Shown here one piece after another: positions 34,969-44,255 of a stretch of 64,000 nucleotides of DNA. This DNA comes from Comamonas sp. GTDB lineage: Bacteria > Pseudomonadota > Gammaproteobacteria > Burkholderiales > Burkholderiaceae_C. A program made the translations under genes and the position numbers. The stretch is from the NCBI GenBank assembly GCA_031277805.1, contig JAITLR010000009.1, positions 773,338 through 837,337 on the forward strand. Direction: 5' to 3'. Positions within the stretch are counted from its first letter, which is position 1; each line of letters begins with the position of its first letter. Below the pieces are notes generated by a model that was given only the letters and a program-made list of their open reading frames with translations, was not told the DNA's origin and searched no databases.

Positions 34969-37047
34969 ATGCCCGACACACCCCAAACGCAGCAACCAGG
35001 AGATAACGATGCAATGCTGCGTCTCATCGCCGACACCACGCCTGCCATGCTGGCCTATTTTGAGGCCGGCACCCTGCTGTGCCGCTTTGCCAATGCCCGG
35101 TATGCCGAATATTTTGGCAAACAGCCGCAGGAAATCCTGGGCCTGTCCGTGCGTGAGATTGTGGGGGAGCACATCTGGAAGCAGATCAGCCCCTATCTGC
35201 AGCGGCTGGAAGAAGGCGCCCTCGAAACCATACGCTATACCCGGCAGGCCCAGGACCACGAGGGACGCAAGCAGCATATGGAAGCTGCACTGCACCCTCA
35301 TGTGATCGAGGGGGTACTGATCGGTGTGGTGGCCTTGATAACCGATGTCAGCCACCACCATTCGCTGACGCAGCAGGTGCTCGCCAGTGAAGAGCGCATG
35401 CGCAAGTTTGCAGCCATCACGACCGAGGCCATCGTGCTGCATCGTGACGGGCTCATTCTTGACGGCAATGATGCGCTGGTGCGCATGACCGGCTACAGCA
35501 TCGACGAGCTGCGCGGCAGCCCCATCCTCGACTATGTGGTTCCTCAGTTCCGCCTGAAGGCGCTGCAATATATGCGCAGCGAACGCGAGGACAGCCACCA
35601 GTCGGCCTTCATCCGCAAGAACGGCGAGTTGATGCCCGTGGAAGCCGAGGCCAAGACCATGCCTGGCGAGGGAAATGAATACCGTATCGTGCTGTTGCGC
35701 GACATCACGGCCAATATCCAGGCCCGCCAACACCTCGACTATCTGGCCCAGCATGACCTGCTGACCAGCCTGCCCAACCGGTCACACCTGAGCCTGCTGC
35801 TGGAAGAGTCGCTGACCCTGGCTCGCAGCCAGCAGACCAGAGTGGCGGTACTGAGCCTGGATCTGGACCAATTCAAGGCCGTCAATGACTCACTGAGCCA
35901 CCGCGCGGGTGACTTGCTGCTATGCGAAGTCGCGCAGCGTCTGCGCAACGCGCTGCGCCCGCAGGATGAGGTTGCACGCATAGGCGGCGATGAGTTTGTC
36001 GTACTGCTGGCAGAAAACCCCAGTCTGCTGGAAACCGAGGCACTGGCCACCCAGCTGCGCGCTGTGGCGGAGCAACCCTATCAGATTGACGGCACACAGC
36101 TGGTGATATCGCTGAGCATGGGCATTGCCATGTTCCCCAAGGATGGCAACAGCCCCGAAGAGCTGATCAGCAACGCAGAAGCCGCCATGCACATGGCCAA
36201 GAGCAGGGGTCGCAGCTTTGTCCAGTTCTACACATCGGCACTGGAAGGGCGCGCCACGCGCATGCTGATGCAGGAGCAACTGCTACGCCAGGCCGTGGAA
36301 CGTGGCGAATTCGAGCTGCACTACCAGCCGCAGCTGTATCTGGACAGCGGCGAACTGGCCGGCTTTGAAGCACTGGTGCGCTGGAAACACCCGCACCGCG
36401 GACTGGTACTCCCAGACGAGTTCATTGGCTTTGCCGAGAACCGGGGTCTGATCGCTGCAATCGACCACTGGGTACTGCGTGAAGCCTGCCGCCAGACCCG
36501 CGCCTGGCAGGATGCAGGCTACCCTGCTGTGCCTGTCGCCGTAAATCTGTCAGCCCAGGAATTTCGCCAGCGCGATGTGGTGCAGGAAGTCAGCCAGGCC
36601 CTGACCCGCGCCGGGCTGGATGCCCGGTTGCTGCATATCGAACTGACCGAATCCACGCTGATGCAGTCTGGCGGCCAGATGCCCGATGCACTGCACGCGC
36701 TCAAAGCCCTGGGCGTTGGGCTGGCCATCGATGATTTCGGCACCGGCTATTCATCGCTGGCTTATCTGCGCAAGCATCCCATAGACCGGCTCAAGATCGA
36801 TCGCTCCTTCATCTGCGACCTGCCGCACAACCCCGATGCCGCAGCCATCGTCGGCGCCATCGTCCAGATGGGTCGCAGCCTGCACCTGAGAATCATTGCC
36901 GAGGGGGTCGAAACCCTAGCCCAAAGAGAGCTTTTGCAAAGCATGGGTTGTGACATGATGCAAGGGTTCCTGGTGTCTGCACCTCTGTCCTCGGAGCAGG
37001 CGCAACACTGGATGTCGCAACACTGTCACCCTCTACAAAGACAATAG
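34969..37047 (+). CDS. PAS-GGDEF-EAL cyclic-di-GMP enzyme
   Basis: A 692-residue soluble protein with two PAS-like domains (about 15-125 and 130-255), then a GGDEF domain with the intact GGDEF in RIGGDEFVVLL, and an EAL domain with intact E-A-L (GFEALVRWKHP), ELTES, DDFGTGYSSL and AEGVET. Both cyclase and phosphodiesterase activity are possible, modulated by the PAS sensors; which one dominates cannot be told. Three bases separate it from amn, so the two likely share a transcript. Confidence 0.94.
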   Translation: MPDTPQTQQPGDNDAMLRLIADTTPAMLAYFEAGTLLCRFANARYAEYFGKQPQEILGLSVREIVGEHIWKQISPYLQRLEEGALETIRYTRQAQDHEGRKQHMEAALHPHVIEGVLIGVVALITDVSHHHSLTQQVLASEERMRKFAAITTEAIVLHRDGLILDGNDALVRMTGYSIDELRGSPILDYVVPQFRLKALQYMRSEREDSHQSAFIRKNGELMPVEAEAKTMPGEGNEYRIVLLRDITANIQARQHLDYLAQHDLLTSLPNRSHLSLLLEESLTLARSQQTRVAVLSLDLDQFKAVNDSLSHRAGDLLLCEVAQRLRNALRPQDEVARIGGDEFVVLLAENPSLLETEALATQLRAVAEQPYQIDGTQLVISLSMGIAMFPKDGNSPEELISNAEAAMHMAKSRGRSFVQFYTSALEGRATRMLMQEQLLRQAVERGEFELHYQPQLYLDSGELAGFEALVRWKHPHRGLVLPDEFIGFAENRGLIAAIDHWVLREACRQTRAWQDAGYPAVPVAVNLSAQEFRQRDVVQEVSQALTRAGLDARLLHIELTESTLMQSGGQMPDALHALKALGVGLAIDDFGTGYSSLAYLRKHPIDRLKIDRSFICDLPHNPDAAAIVGAIVQMGRSLHLRIIAEGVETLAQRELLQSMGCDMMQGFLVSAPLSSEQAQHWMSQHCHPLQRQ

Positions 37048-37050
37048 TGC

Positions 37051-38544
37051 ATGGCTCCCAAAACACCGAATACCACCGATAAGAACAGCAGTACTTTCCA
37101 TGCCGAGGCATCGCAGGCACTGGCCCATGTGCAGCAGTTGTACCGGGAGCAGATTGAGCATCTGCGCGCAGCCATGCAGCGCTTCGTCGCAGGCGAAACA
37201 CCTGCGGCCCCCATCCATGCCTATTACCCCTTTGTGCGCATGAAAACCACCACGGTGGCGCGCGCAGACACCAAGCTGACCTACGGCTTTGTCGAAGGCC
37301 CCGGCACTTACGAAGCCACGCTGACCCGGCCAGACCTGTTCGCCACTTACTATGGCGAACAGCTGCGGCTGCTGATCGCCCACCACGGTGTGCAGCTGGA
37401 AGTGGGACTCAGCGACAAGCCCATCCCGATTCATTTCTCCTTCGCGGAAAACGATCATATCGAGGGCGCCCTGCCCGCTGATCGCCGCTTGCTGATGCGC
37501 GATGTCTTCGACCTGCCCGATCTGGAGTCCATGGACGATGGCATTGCCAATGGCACCTGGCGCCCGCAGCCCGGCGAGGCCTTGCCTCTGTCGCTGTTCA
37601 CGGCGCCACGCGTTGACTACTCGCTGCACCGTCTGCGCCACTACACGGGCACGGCACCCGAGTGGTTCCAGAACTTCGTGCTGTTCACCAACTACCAGTT
37701 CTATATCGACGAATTCATTCGCCTCGGCCACGCCGAAATGGCCAATGAAGACAGCGAATACATCGCCTTCATCGAGCCCGGCAACGTGGTTACACGCCGC
37801 AAGGGCCTGCCCGCCGAGGCTGTGGACGAACTGGGCGCGGCTCCACCGCGCCTGCCGCAGATGCCAGGCTATCACCTGGTGCGCGCCGACAAGAGCGGCA
37901 TCACCATGGTCAACATCGGCGTGGGCCCGGCCAACGCCAAGACCATTACCGACCACATCGCCGTGCTGCGCCCGCACGCCTGGATGATGCTGGGTCACTG
38001 CGCGGGCCTGCGCAACAGCCAGCAGCTCGGCGACTATGTGCTGGCCCATGCCTACGTGCGCGAAGACCATGTACTGGACGAGGAACTGCCATTGTGGGTG
38101 CCCATTCCCGCATTGGCAGAGATTCAGGTGGCGCTGCAGCAGGCCGTGGGAGAGATCACGCAGATGGAGCGCGCAGACCTCAAACGCATCATGCGCACGG
38201 GCACCGTCGCCAGCACCGACAATCGCAACTGGGAGCTGTTGCCCAACAATCTGCCACAGCTGCGCTTCAGTCAGAGCCGGGCCGTGGCACTGGACATGGA
38301 GTCGGCCACCATCGCCGCCAACGGTTTCCGCTTCCGCGTGCCCTACGGCACCTTGCTGTGCGTGAGCGACAAGCCGCTGCATGGCGAGATCAAGCTGCCC
38401 GGCATGGCCAACCATTTCTACCGCGAGCGCGTAGATCAGCACCTGCGCATCGGCATGCGCGCCGTGGACATACTGCGCGAAGGCGGCAGCGACCGCCTGC
38501 ACAGCCGCAAGCTGCGCAGCTTTGACGAAGTCGCATTCCAGTAA
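37051..38544 (+). CDS. amn: AMP nucleosidase
   Basis: Hydrolyses AMP to adenine and ribose 5-phosphate. 497 residues, normal length. The C-terminal nucleosidase domain shows VNIGVGPANAKTITDHIAVLRP, MLGHCAGLRNSQQLGDYVLAHAYVREDHVLD, and the conserved LDMESATIAANGFRFRVPYGTLLCVSDKPLHGE. It lies between a c-di-GMP enzyme gene (3 bases away) and a gene whose start overlaps it by 23 bases, so it is probably part of a three-gene operon. Confidence 0.96.
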   Translation: MAPKTPNTTDKNSSTFHAEASQALAHVQQLYREQIEHLRAAMQRFVAGETPAAPIHAYYPFVRMKTTTVARADTKLTYGFVEGPGTYEATLTRPDLFATYYGEQLRLLIAHHGVQLEVGLSDKPIPIHFSFAENDHIEGALPADRRLLMRDVFDLPDLESMDDGIANGTWRPQPGEALPLSLFTAPRVDYSLHRLRHYTGTAPEWFQNFVLFTNYQFYIDEFIRLGHAEMANEDSEYIAFIEPGNVVTRRKGLPAEAVDELGAAPPRLPQMPGYHLVRADKSGITMVNIGVGPANAKTITDHIAVLRPHAWMMLGHCAGLRNSQQLGDYVLAHAYVREDHVLDEELPLWVPIPALAEIQVALQQAVGEITQMERADLKRIMRTGTVASTDNRNWELLPNNLPQLRFSQSRAVALDMESATIAANGFRFRVPYGTLLCVSDKPLHGEIKLPGMANHFYRERVDQHLRIGMRAVDILREGGSDRLHSRKLRSFDEVAFQ

Positions 38545-39778
38545 TGCCTCCGCCTCCATGCCCGAGCTGGACTTCTTTTCCATAACCATGGCCGTCGCCA
38601 TCAATTTGATGGCGGTCGCCTTTGCCTTGCCTTGGTTCATGGGACAGAAGATCAGTGCGTCCGCACGCCGCAGCCAGCAGTTCCTGCTGCTTCAGGGCTT
38701 GGCCTGGGTACTGATCCTCGGCGCATCGAGAACACAGTCCACATTTTGGAGTTCTGCACTTTCGTTGGCAGCCATCAGTGTCGCCATGACAGCGCTGTGG
38801 CGACTTGGTCGCGCCCTGTCCGGCTGGTTGAGCCCACGCAGCAGCGCGCTGCGCCATCTGCTGGCTGCAGGCTGCATATTGACGCCGCTGGGTTTTCTGG
38901 GACTGATCCAGTCACTGCCCGAACGCGCAGCCTGGTTCAGCGCCTGCTACGGCATTTGCACCGTACTGGTGGGCTGCATGGCACTGCAGCCTGCCAAGGC
39001 AGCCGGCAAGCTTTGGCGCCACATCGTATCTGGCGTGGGTTTCGTCATGGGCCCGGTCTTGCTGCTGCGCAGCTACATCGCACTCCATCCCGACTGGCTG
39101 CAGCAATTCAACGCCAAAGAAACCATGATCCATCAAACATTGATCATGGCCCCAGCTATCTGCAGCACCTTGCTGCTGCTGGCCATCTTGCTGGCCTGGC
39201 GTGACGAAAGCCAGCGCCAGAGCCTCGAGCGGCATCAGGAAGACGATCTTACCGGCCTGCCCCATCGGCACACCCTGGTGCGCCAGGCCCAGGGCATGCT
39301 GCGCCGCTCGCAGCGCGGTCATCTGCCGCTGTCCGTCGTTCTGCTGGACATGGATCAGTTCCAGCGCGTGAATCGCCGCCATGGCTACGATGTGGGCAAC
39401 GAGGCACTGCAACTACTGTCGCTGGCCCTGCAAAAACAGATGCGCGGCGATGAAGTCGCCGCTCGCTGGGATGGCGAATCCTTTTGCCTGCTGGTGCACG
39501 CCGACGCCGCTGGCGTGCAGTCACTGTTCACGCGGCTAAAATCCGCCATTCAGCTGGGGCTGATGCATGAGCTGCAGCTGAGCCTGGACTTCAGCGCTGG
39601 CTGCGTGCATGTACCCGAGGTCTGGGACAGCCTGAACTTTGACGACCTGATTCATGAAGCCCTGCAAGCCTTGCGTCAAGCCAAGAAGAATGATCAGGGC
39701 GGCCTGAAAATCATCACTCTGCAGCCCCCCGACCACGAAGGGTCGCCAGCGCTACCCACCCAAAGATCGACCCGTTGA
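38522..39778 (+). CDS. Membrane protein with degenerate GGDEF domain
   Basis: A 418-residue protein with about six membrane spans in the first ~230 residues and a GGDEF-type C-terminal domain (DDLTGLPHRHTLVRQAQ). The active-site loop reads RWDGESF instead of RxGGDEF, so catalysis is unlikely and the domain may bind GTP or c-di-GMP as a sensor. The start at 38522 overlaps amn by 23 bases; an ATG at 38558 is the alternative. Overlap with amn suggests co-expression. Confidence 0.88.
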   Translation: MTKSHSSNASASMPELDFFSITMAVAINLMAVAFALPWFMGQKISASARRSQQFLLLQGLAWVLILGASRTQSTFWSSALSLAAISVAMTALWRLGRALSGWLSPRSSALRHLLAAGCILTPLGFLGLIQSLPERAAWFSACYGICTVLVGCMALQPAKAAGKLWRHIVSGVGFVMGPVLLLRSYIALHPDWLQQFNAKETMIHQTLIMAPAICSTLLLLAILLAWRDESQRQSLERHQEDDLTGLPHRHTLVRQAQGMLRRSQRGHLPLSVVLLDMDQFQRVNRRHGYDVGNEALQLLSLALQKQMRGDEVAARWDGESFCLLVHADAAGVQSLFTRLKSAIQLGLMHELQLSLDFSAGCVHVPEVWDSLNFDDLIHEALQALRQAKKNDQGGLKIITLQPPDHEGSPALPTQRSTR

Positions 39779-39891
39779 GCTGTCATCCGTTTGACTCTCT
39801 GAGCACCTGCGATGCCCGACTAAGCGCCAGCCCGGTCAGAACCCGGATAACATTTTCCGGTTCAATCGCACTTATCTGACTGGAGACAAAA

Positions 39892-40743
39892 ATGATGGCA
39901 ATCCAAACCGTAGGCATCGTCGGTGCCGGCACCATGGGCAACGGCATCGCGCAGGCCTGCGCCGTATCGGGCATCGATGTGGTGATGGTGGACATTTCCG
40001 AAGCCGCCGTGCAAAAGGGTCTGGCCACCGTGGCCGGCAGCCTGGACCGCCTGATCAAGAAGGAAAAGATCACCGAGGCCGACAAGGCCGCCGCGCTCTC
40101 GCGCATCAAAACCTCGACCAGCTACGACGACCTGAAGTCCGCCCAGCTGGTCATCGAGGCCGCGACCGAGAACTACGAGCTCAAGGTCAAGATTCTCAAG
40201 CAGCTGGACGCGCTGCTGGGCCAGGACGTAATCGTCGCCACCAACACCTCGTCCATCTCCATCACCCAGCTGGCCGCCGTGACCCAGCGCGCCGACCGCT
40301 TCATCGGCATGCACTTCTTCAACCCCGTGCCCATGATGGCTCTGGTGGAAATCATCGTCGGCCTGCAGACTTCGGACGCCACGCACGGCGCCGTCAAGGC
40401 CCTGGCCGAGCGTCTGGGCAAGACTCCGATCACCGTGAAGAATGCACCCGGTTTCGTGGTCAACCGCATCCTGGTGCCCATGATCAACGAGGCTTTCTTC
40501 GTGCTGGCCGAGGGCCTGGCCTCGGCCGAGGACATCGACGCCGGCATGAAGCTGGGCTGCAACCAGCCCATCGGCCCGCTGGCCCTGGCCGACATGATCG
40601 GTCTGGACGTGTGCCTGGCCGTGATGGAGGTCTACCTCAAGGAGTTCGGCGACAGCAAGTACCGCGCCTGCCCGCTGCTCAAGGAAATGGTGGCCGCCGG
40701 CCGCCTGGGCCGCAAGACCGGCCGTGGTGTTTACACCTACTGA
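39892..40743 (+). CDS. 3-hydroxybutyryl-CoA / 3-hydroxyacyl-CoA dehydrogenase
   Basis: NAD-dependent oxidation of 3-hydroxyacyl-CoA, as in PaaH, Hbd or FadB2. 283 residues. Rossmann loop GAGTMGNGIAQACA at the N-terminus, the catalytic His in MHFFNPVPMM, and the C-terminal NRILVPMINEAFFVLAEG plus KLGCNQPIGPLALADMIGLD are all present. The second Met (39895) is an equally good start. The gene is followed by a crotonase, consistent with a role in beta-oxidation of fatty or aromatic acids. Confidence 0.95.
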   Translation: MMAIQTVGIVGAGTMGNGIAQACAVSGIDVVMVDISEAAVQKGLATVAGSLDRLIKKEKITEADKAAALSRIKTSTSYDDLKSAQLVIEAATENYELKVKILKQLDALLGQDVIVATNTSSISITQLAAVTQRADRFIGMHFFNPVPMMALVEIIVGLQTSDATHGAVKALAERLGKTPITVKNAPGFVVNRILVPMINEAFFVLAEGLASAEDIDAGMKLGCNQPIGPLALADMIGLDVCLAVMEVYLKEFGDSKYRACPLLKEMVAAGRLGRKTGRGVYTY

Positions 40744-40818
40744 TTTGCAGCGCTTCGGGTCTTCTGCGCGACTGCGGCCAGCCAAGCTGCGGCATATGGT
40801 TTGCGTAGGAGATCCTTC

Positions 40819-41634
40819 ATGCATATCGAGAACCCCAGCCCTCCGCCCGAGGGCTGTATTCATTGCGAAGTCCGCGGCCATGTGCTGCTGATCGGCATCA
40901 ACCGTCCGGCCAAACGCAATGGCTGGACGCCCGCCATGTTCCAGCAACTGGCCGAGGCCTACACGCGGCTGGATGACGACCCCGGTTTGCGCGTGGGCCT
41001 GCTGCACGCCTTCGGCAGCCATTTCACGGCCGGGCTGGACCTGCCCGTGATGGCCGAATTCCTGCGTTCGGGCCGAAAAGTCATTCCGCCGGGCCTGGTC
41101 GAGCCCCATGACTACGGCCTGACCGGCTACCGCCGCCGCGCCAAGCCCATGGTGGCGGCCGTCAAGGGCATCTGCTTTACCGTCGGCATCGAGCTGATGC
41201 TGGGCGCCGACATCGTGGTCGCGGCCGACGACTGCCGCTTTGCGCAGATGGAAGTGCAGCGCTGCATCATGCCTACGGGCGGCGCCACCTTGCGCATGGC
41301 AGAACGCGCCGGCGTGGGTAATGCCATGCTGCACCTGCTCACGGGCGACGAGTTCGACAGTGCCGAAGCCCTGCGCTGCAACTTCGCACAGAAGGTCGTG
41401 CCCGCAGGGCAGGAACTCGATGAAGCCTGGCGCATTGCCGAGCGCATCTCGCTGCAGGCGCCGCAGGCCGTGGTGGCCACACGCCTCAATGTACTCAAGG
41501 CCATAGAACTGGGACAGGCCGCCGCCGTGGCCGACTTCATTCCCGTACAGCAGCGCCTGGCCAATAGCGAGGACGCAGCCGAGGGCGTGCGCTCATTTAT
41601 CGAAAAGCGTCCCGCACGATTCACTGGCAAATAA
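40819..41634 (+). CDS. Crotonase / enoyl-CoA hydratase family protein
   Basis: A 271-residue crotonase-fold enzyme. Visible parts: the CoA-binding RPAKRNGWTPAMFQQLAEAY, the oxyanion-hole region GSHFTAGLDLPVMAEFL, and KPMVAAVKGICFTVGIELMLGADIVVAADD. At the active-site positions it has Gln (AQMEVQR) rather than the usual Glu pair, so it may act on a non-standard substrate. The start 40819 has AGGAG upstream (TAGGAGATCC). It follows the 3-hydroxyacyl-CoA dehydrogenase. Confidence 0.88.
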   Translation: MHIENPSPPPEGCIHCEVRGHVLLIGINRPAKRNGWTPAMFQQLAEAYTRLDDDPGLRVGLLHAFGSHFTAGLDLPVMAEFLRSGRKVIPPGLVEPHDYGLTGYRRRAKPMVAAVKGICFTVGIELMLGADIVVAADDCRFAQMEVQRCIMPTGGATLRMAERAGVGNAMLHLLTGDEFDSAEALRCNFAQKVVPAGQELDEAWRIAERISLQAPQAVVATRLNVLKAIELGQAAAVADFIPVQQRLANSEDAAEGVRSFIEKRPARFTGK

Positions 41635-41668
41635 GCACCTGCAGACAAGACTCATTCAGGAGACAACC

Positions 41669-43000
41669 ATGATTTTCAAAGGTTTTTCGCGTCCATCGCT
41701 TATCCCACTTGCGCTGACAGCTATGGTTTCCGCAGCATTCGCGCAAACGGCTGCACCCGCCTTGCCCGACCCGGCCGCCACCACGGTCCAGGCCATGGGC
41801 TGGATGCAGGGCTTTCCGCCGCCACCCGACAAGCAGCTCACCTTCGACAACCCCGCCGTCAACGTCTATCCGCGCACGCGCTGGACCTTCTCGCACATCC
41901 GCGAACTGGTACCCACGGCCAATGTCTGGCGTGGCAGCGCCGTGCCCAGCCCACTGCCCAAGGCCACACGAGCCCCCGACCTGGACAGCGTGCGCTTCAA
42001 GGCCATGGGCACGGGCGAGGAGCTGACGTTCGCCCAGTCACTGGAGCGCAACTACACGGACGGTATCCTGGTGCTCCACAAGGGCCAGGTGGTCTATGAA
42101 AAGTACTTCGGTGCGCTAACGCCCGAGCGCCCGCATATCGCCATGTCGGTCACCAAGTCCTTTGTCGGCACACTGGCTGCCTTGCTCGCCCATGAAGGCA
42201 CGCTGGACCCTGCAGCCCCCGTCACCCGCTATCTGCCCGAGCTCAAGGAAACGGCCTATGGCGACGCCACCGTGCGTGAGGTCATGGACATGACGATTGG
42301 CGTGCACTACTCCGAGAACTATGCCGATCCCAAGGCCGAGATCTGGGACTATGCGCGCGCCGGCGGCATGCTGCCCCAGGGCCGCGACTATGCAGGCCCC
42401 AGAAGCTTCTATGACTTCCTGCAGACGCTGAAGAAGGAAGGCGAGCACGACCAGGCCTTTGCCTACAAGACCGTCAACGCCGAAGTACTGGCCTGGCTGG
42501 TGCGCCGTGCCAGCGGAAAATCGCTGGCACAGCTGCTGTCCGAGCGCATCTGGAGCCGCATCGGCGCCGAGCAGGACGCCTTCTTCATGGTGGACCGCAT
42601 CGGCACGGAATCGGGTGGCGGCGGTCTCAACACCACACTGCGCGACCTGGCGCGTTTCGGCGAGATGATGCGCAACAACGGCCGCGCCGCCAACGGCCAG
42701 CAGGTGCTGCCCAAGGCCGTGGTGGATGATATCCGCAACGGCGGCGACCCGGCCAAGTTCGCCAAGGCCGGCTACGCCACGCTGCCCGGCTGGTCCTACC
42801 GCAATATGTGGTGGGTCTCGCACAATGCGGACGGTGCCTATACGGCACGCGGCATCCACGGCCAGACCATCTACATCGATCCCAAGGCCCAGATGGTGAT
42901 CGTGCGCTATGCGGCCCACCCGATTGCAGCCAACGGGGCCATCGACCCCCTGAGCCTGCCCGCCTATCAGGCCGTGGCCGATACGCTCATGAAAAAATAG
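41669..43000 (+). CDS. Exported serine hydrolase (beta-lactamase class C-like)
   Basis: A 443-residue exported enzyme: signal peptide ending SAAFA (MIFKGFSRPSLIPLALTA...). The SxxK catalytic motif is SVTKS in MSVTKSFVGTLAALLAHEG, and YSENYADP gives the YxN motif. The fold is shared by class C beta-lactamases, esterases (EstB) and nylon-oligomer hydrolase (NylB). A beta-lactam role is not implied. The next small gene begins four bases after its stop. Confidence 0.9.
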   Translation: MIFKGFSRPSLIPLALTAMVSAAFAQTAAPALPDPAATTVQAMGWMQGFPPPPDKQLTFDNPAVNVYPRTRWTFSHIRELVPTANVWRGSAVPSPLPKATRAPDLDSVRFKAMGTGEELTFAQSLERNYTDGILVLHKGQVVYEKYFGALTPERPHIAMSVTKSFVGTLAALLAHEGTLDPAAPVTRYLPELKETAYGDATVREVMDMTIGVHYSENYADPKAEIWDYARAGGMLPQGRDYAGPRSFYDFLQTLKKEGEHDQAFAYKTVNAEVLAWLVRRASGKSLAQLLSERIWSRIGAEQDAFFMVDRIGTESGGGGLNTTLRDLARFGEMMRNNGRAANGQQVLPKAVVDDIRNGGDPAKFAKAGYATLPGWSYRNMWWVSHNADGAYTARGIHGQTIYIDPKAQMVIVRYAAHPIAANGAIDPLSLPAYQAVADTLMKK

Positions 43001-43004
43001 CCGG

Positions 43005-43400
43005 ATGAATCTACGCCCTCAATACCACCTTCGCCCCAGCCCGCAAGGGCTGTTGGCCTGGGATGTGCGCAAGCTCATCGAACAGGCGGCAGCCCTGCAA
43101 CTGCAACCGCACCTGGTGGCGCTGAGCGCAATTGCCGAGCTGGAGCAACGCTACTGGTTCAGCGAACCGGGCGACGAACCCACGCCACGCGCCATTGCCG
43201 AGCATATGAAGCTGGTCGAGGCCGCAGACACCGCCTACCCCATCTTGCTGGATGCACAAGGCCGCCTGATGGACGGCATGCACCGCGCCGTCAAGCGACT
43301 GGTGCAGGGCCACCCGGACATCTGGGCGCTGCAATTGCCCGTCACCCCGGAGCCGGACTTCATCGGCATTGCGGCAGATGATCTTCCCTACGAAGACTGA
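43005..43400 (+). CDS. Small protein with a ParB-like N-domain
   Basis: A 131-residue soluble protein. Residues ~70-120 contain YPILLDAQGRLMDGMHRAVKRLVQGHPDI, which resembles the phosphate- or nucleotide-binding part of ParB/Srx-type domains (an ILxxxGxxxDGxHR pattern). No HTH follows, and it is too short for a partition protein. It lies four bases after the serine hydrolase, so it may be co-transcribed. Function unknown. Confidence 0.75.
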   Translation: MNLRPQYHLRPSPQGLLAWDVRKLIEQAAALQLQPHLVALSAIAELEQRYWFSEPGDEPTPRAIAEHMKLVEAADTAYPILLDAQGRLMDGMHRAVKRLVQGHPDIWALQLPVTPEPDFIGIAADDLPYED

Positions 43401-43407
43401 GGAAAAT

Positions 43408-43466
43408 ATCCCAAAAAACATAGCTTCCTGCGCTTGATACAAAAGCGTTAGCGGCAGATTTGATGC
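43408..43466. repeat. Dispersed ATAGC/GCGCTTG repeat upstream of ohr
   Basis: Contains AAAAAACATAGCTTCCTGCG followed by CTTGATACAAAAGCG, the same order of motifs as 5581-5620, 23055-23090 and 54325-54375. It lies in the ohr upstream region. Confidence 0.6.
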
Positions 43467-43566
43467 TGATTCGTGCATTCTCTGCACAAGCGCCCTCACC
43501 CCTGCAGGCGGCTGTTGTCACCAACATGGGTTAGCGTATGCCTTTCACCAACCCAAGGAGATCACC

Positions 43567-43983
43567 ATGGCCCAACTCGACAAGGTTCTGTACACCGCCC
43601 ACGCTCACACCACCGGTGGCCGCGAAGGCGCTTCGCGCACCGATGATGGCCGTCTGGACATCCAGCTGACCTCCCCCGGCGGCGCTGGCAAGGGCACCAA
43701 CCCCGAGCAACTGTTCGCAGCCGGCTACTCGGCCTGCTTCATCGGCGCCATGAAGGCCGTGGCCGCCCGCCAGAAGGCCACATTGCCCGCCGATCTGTCG
43801 GTCGATGCCGAAGTGGACCTGGGCCCCGTGGGCGAAGTGTTCGGCATCGCCGTGCGCATGACCATCAACCTGCCCGGCATGGACAAGGCTGCCGCCCAGC
43901 AACTGGTGGACGCTGCCCACCAGGTCTGCCCCTACTCCAACGCCACACGCGGCAATATCAACGTCACTCTGACCATCGCTTAA
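43567..43983 (+). CDS. ohr: Organic hydroperoxide resistance protein Ohr
   Basis: Thiol peroxidase that reduces organic hydroperoxides using lipoylated partners. 138 residues. The two redox Cys are in GYSACFIGAM and HQVCPYSNATRGN, and the catalytic Arg is expected in the HTTGGREGASRTDDG stretch at the N-terminus. AAGGAGATC precedes the ATG. The usual regulator gene ohrR is not next to it in this window. Confidence 0.96.
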   Translation: MAQLDKVLYTAHAHTTGGREGASRTDDGRLDIQLTSPGGAGKGTNPEQLFAAGYSACFIGAMKAVAARQKATLPADLSVDAEVDLGPVGEVFGIAVRMTINLPGMDKAAAQQLVDAAHQVCPYSNATRGNINVTLTIA

Positions 43984-44255
43984 ATCGGAACATTCCCCTG
44001 TGGCGCTGCGCGCCTTCCCCTCACTATCTGCGTGCTGCGCACTTCGGGCGAGGGGGCGACACCGCCGCTGCGGGGCGGCCCTTGCATGGTGCCCCCCGGT
44101 TGGAGCCGCGCCAGTTTCAGGACAGTCGCACTACACACAGCAACCGGGCCACGCCCGGTTTTTTTATCGCCGGGCCGCCCCAAGATAAAAACGCCGGGGC
44201 CGCCTAGGCCCTCTCGGAGGGCAGCAGCCACACGCCAGTAGGCAAGCGTGGGGGG
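43984..44255. repeat. Repeat-rich intergenic stretch with terminator
   Basis: 272 bases without a supported gene. 43996-44112 is GC-rich repeat-like DNA with the GGGGCGGCCCTTGCATGGTGCCCC core shared in part with 62278-62377 and 15435-15530. At 44142-44165 there is a perfect eight-base stem AACCGGGC/GCCCGGTT with a T-run, a rho-independent terminator for ohr. Confidence 0.7.
44142..44165 (+). terminator. Rho-independent terminator downstream of ohr
   Basis: AACCGGGC (44142-44149), loop CAC, GCCCGGTT (44153-44160), then TTTTT. It lies about 160 bases after the ohr stop. Confidence 0.85.

Noticed and set aside
41669..43000. Antibiotic-resistance beta-lactamase
   Set aside because: It has SxxK and YxN motifs, but these are shared by many esterases and amide hydrolases of the same fold. 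Sequence style and neighbours give no support for beta-lactam resistance.
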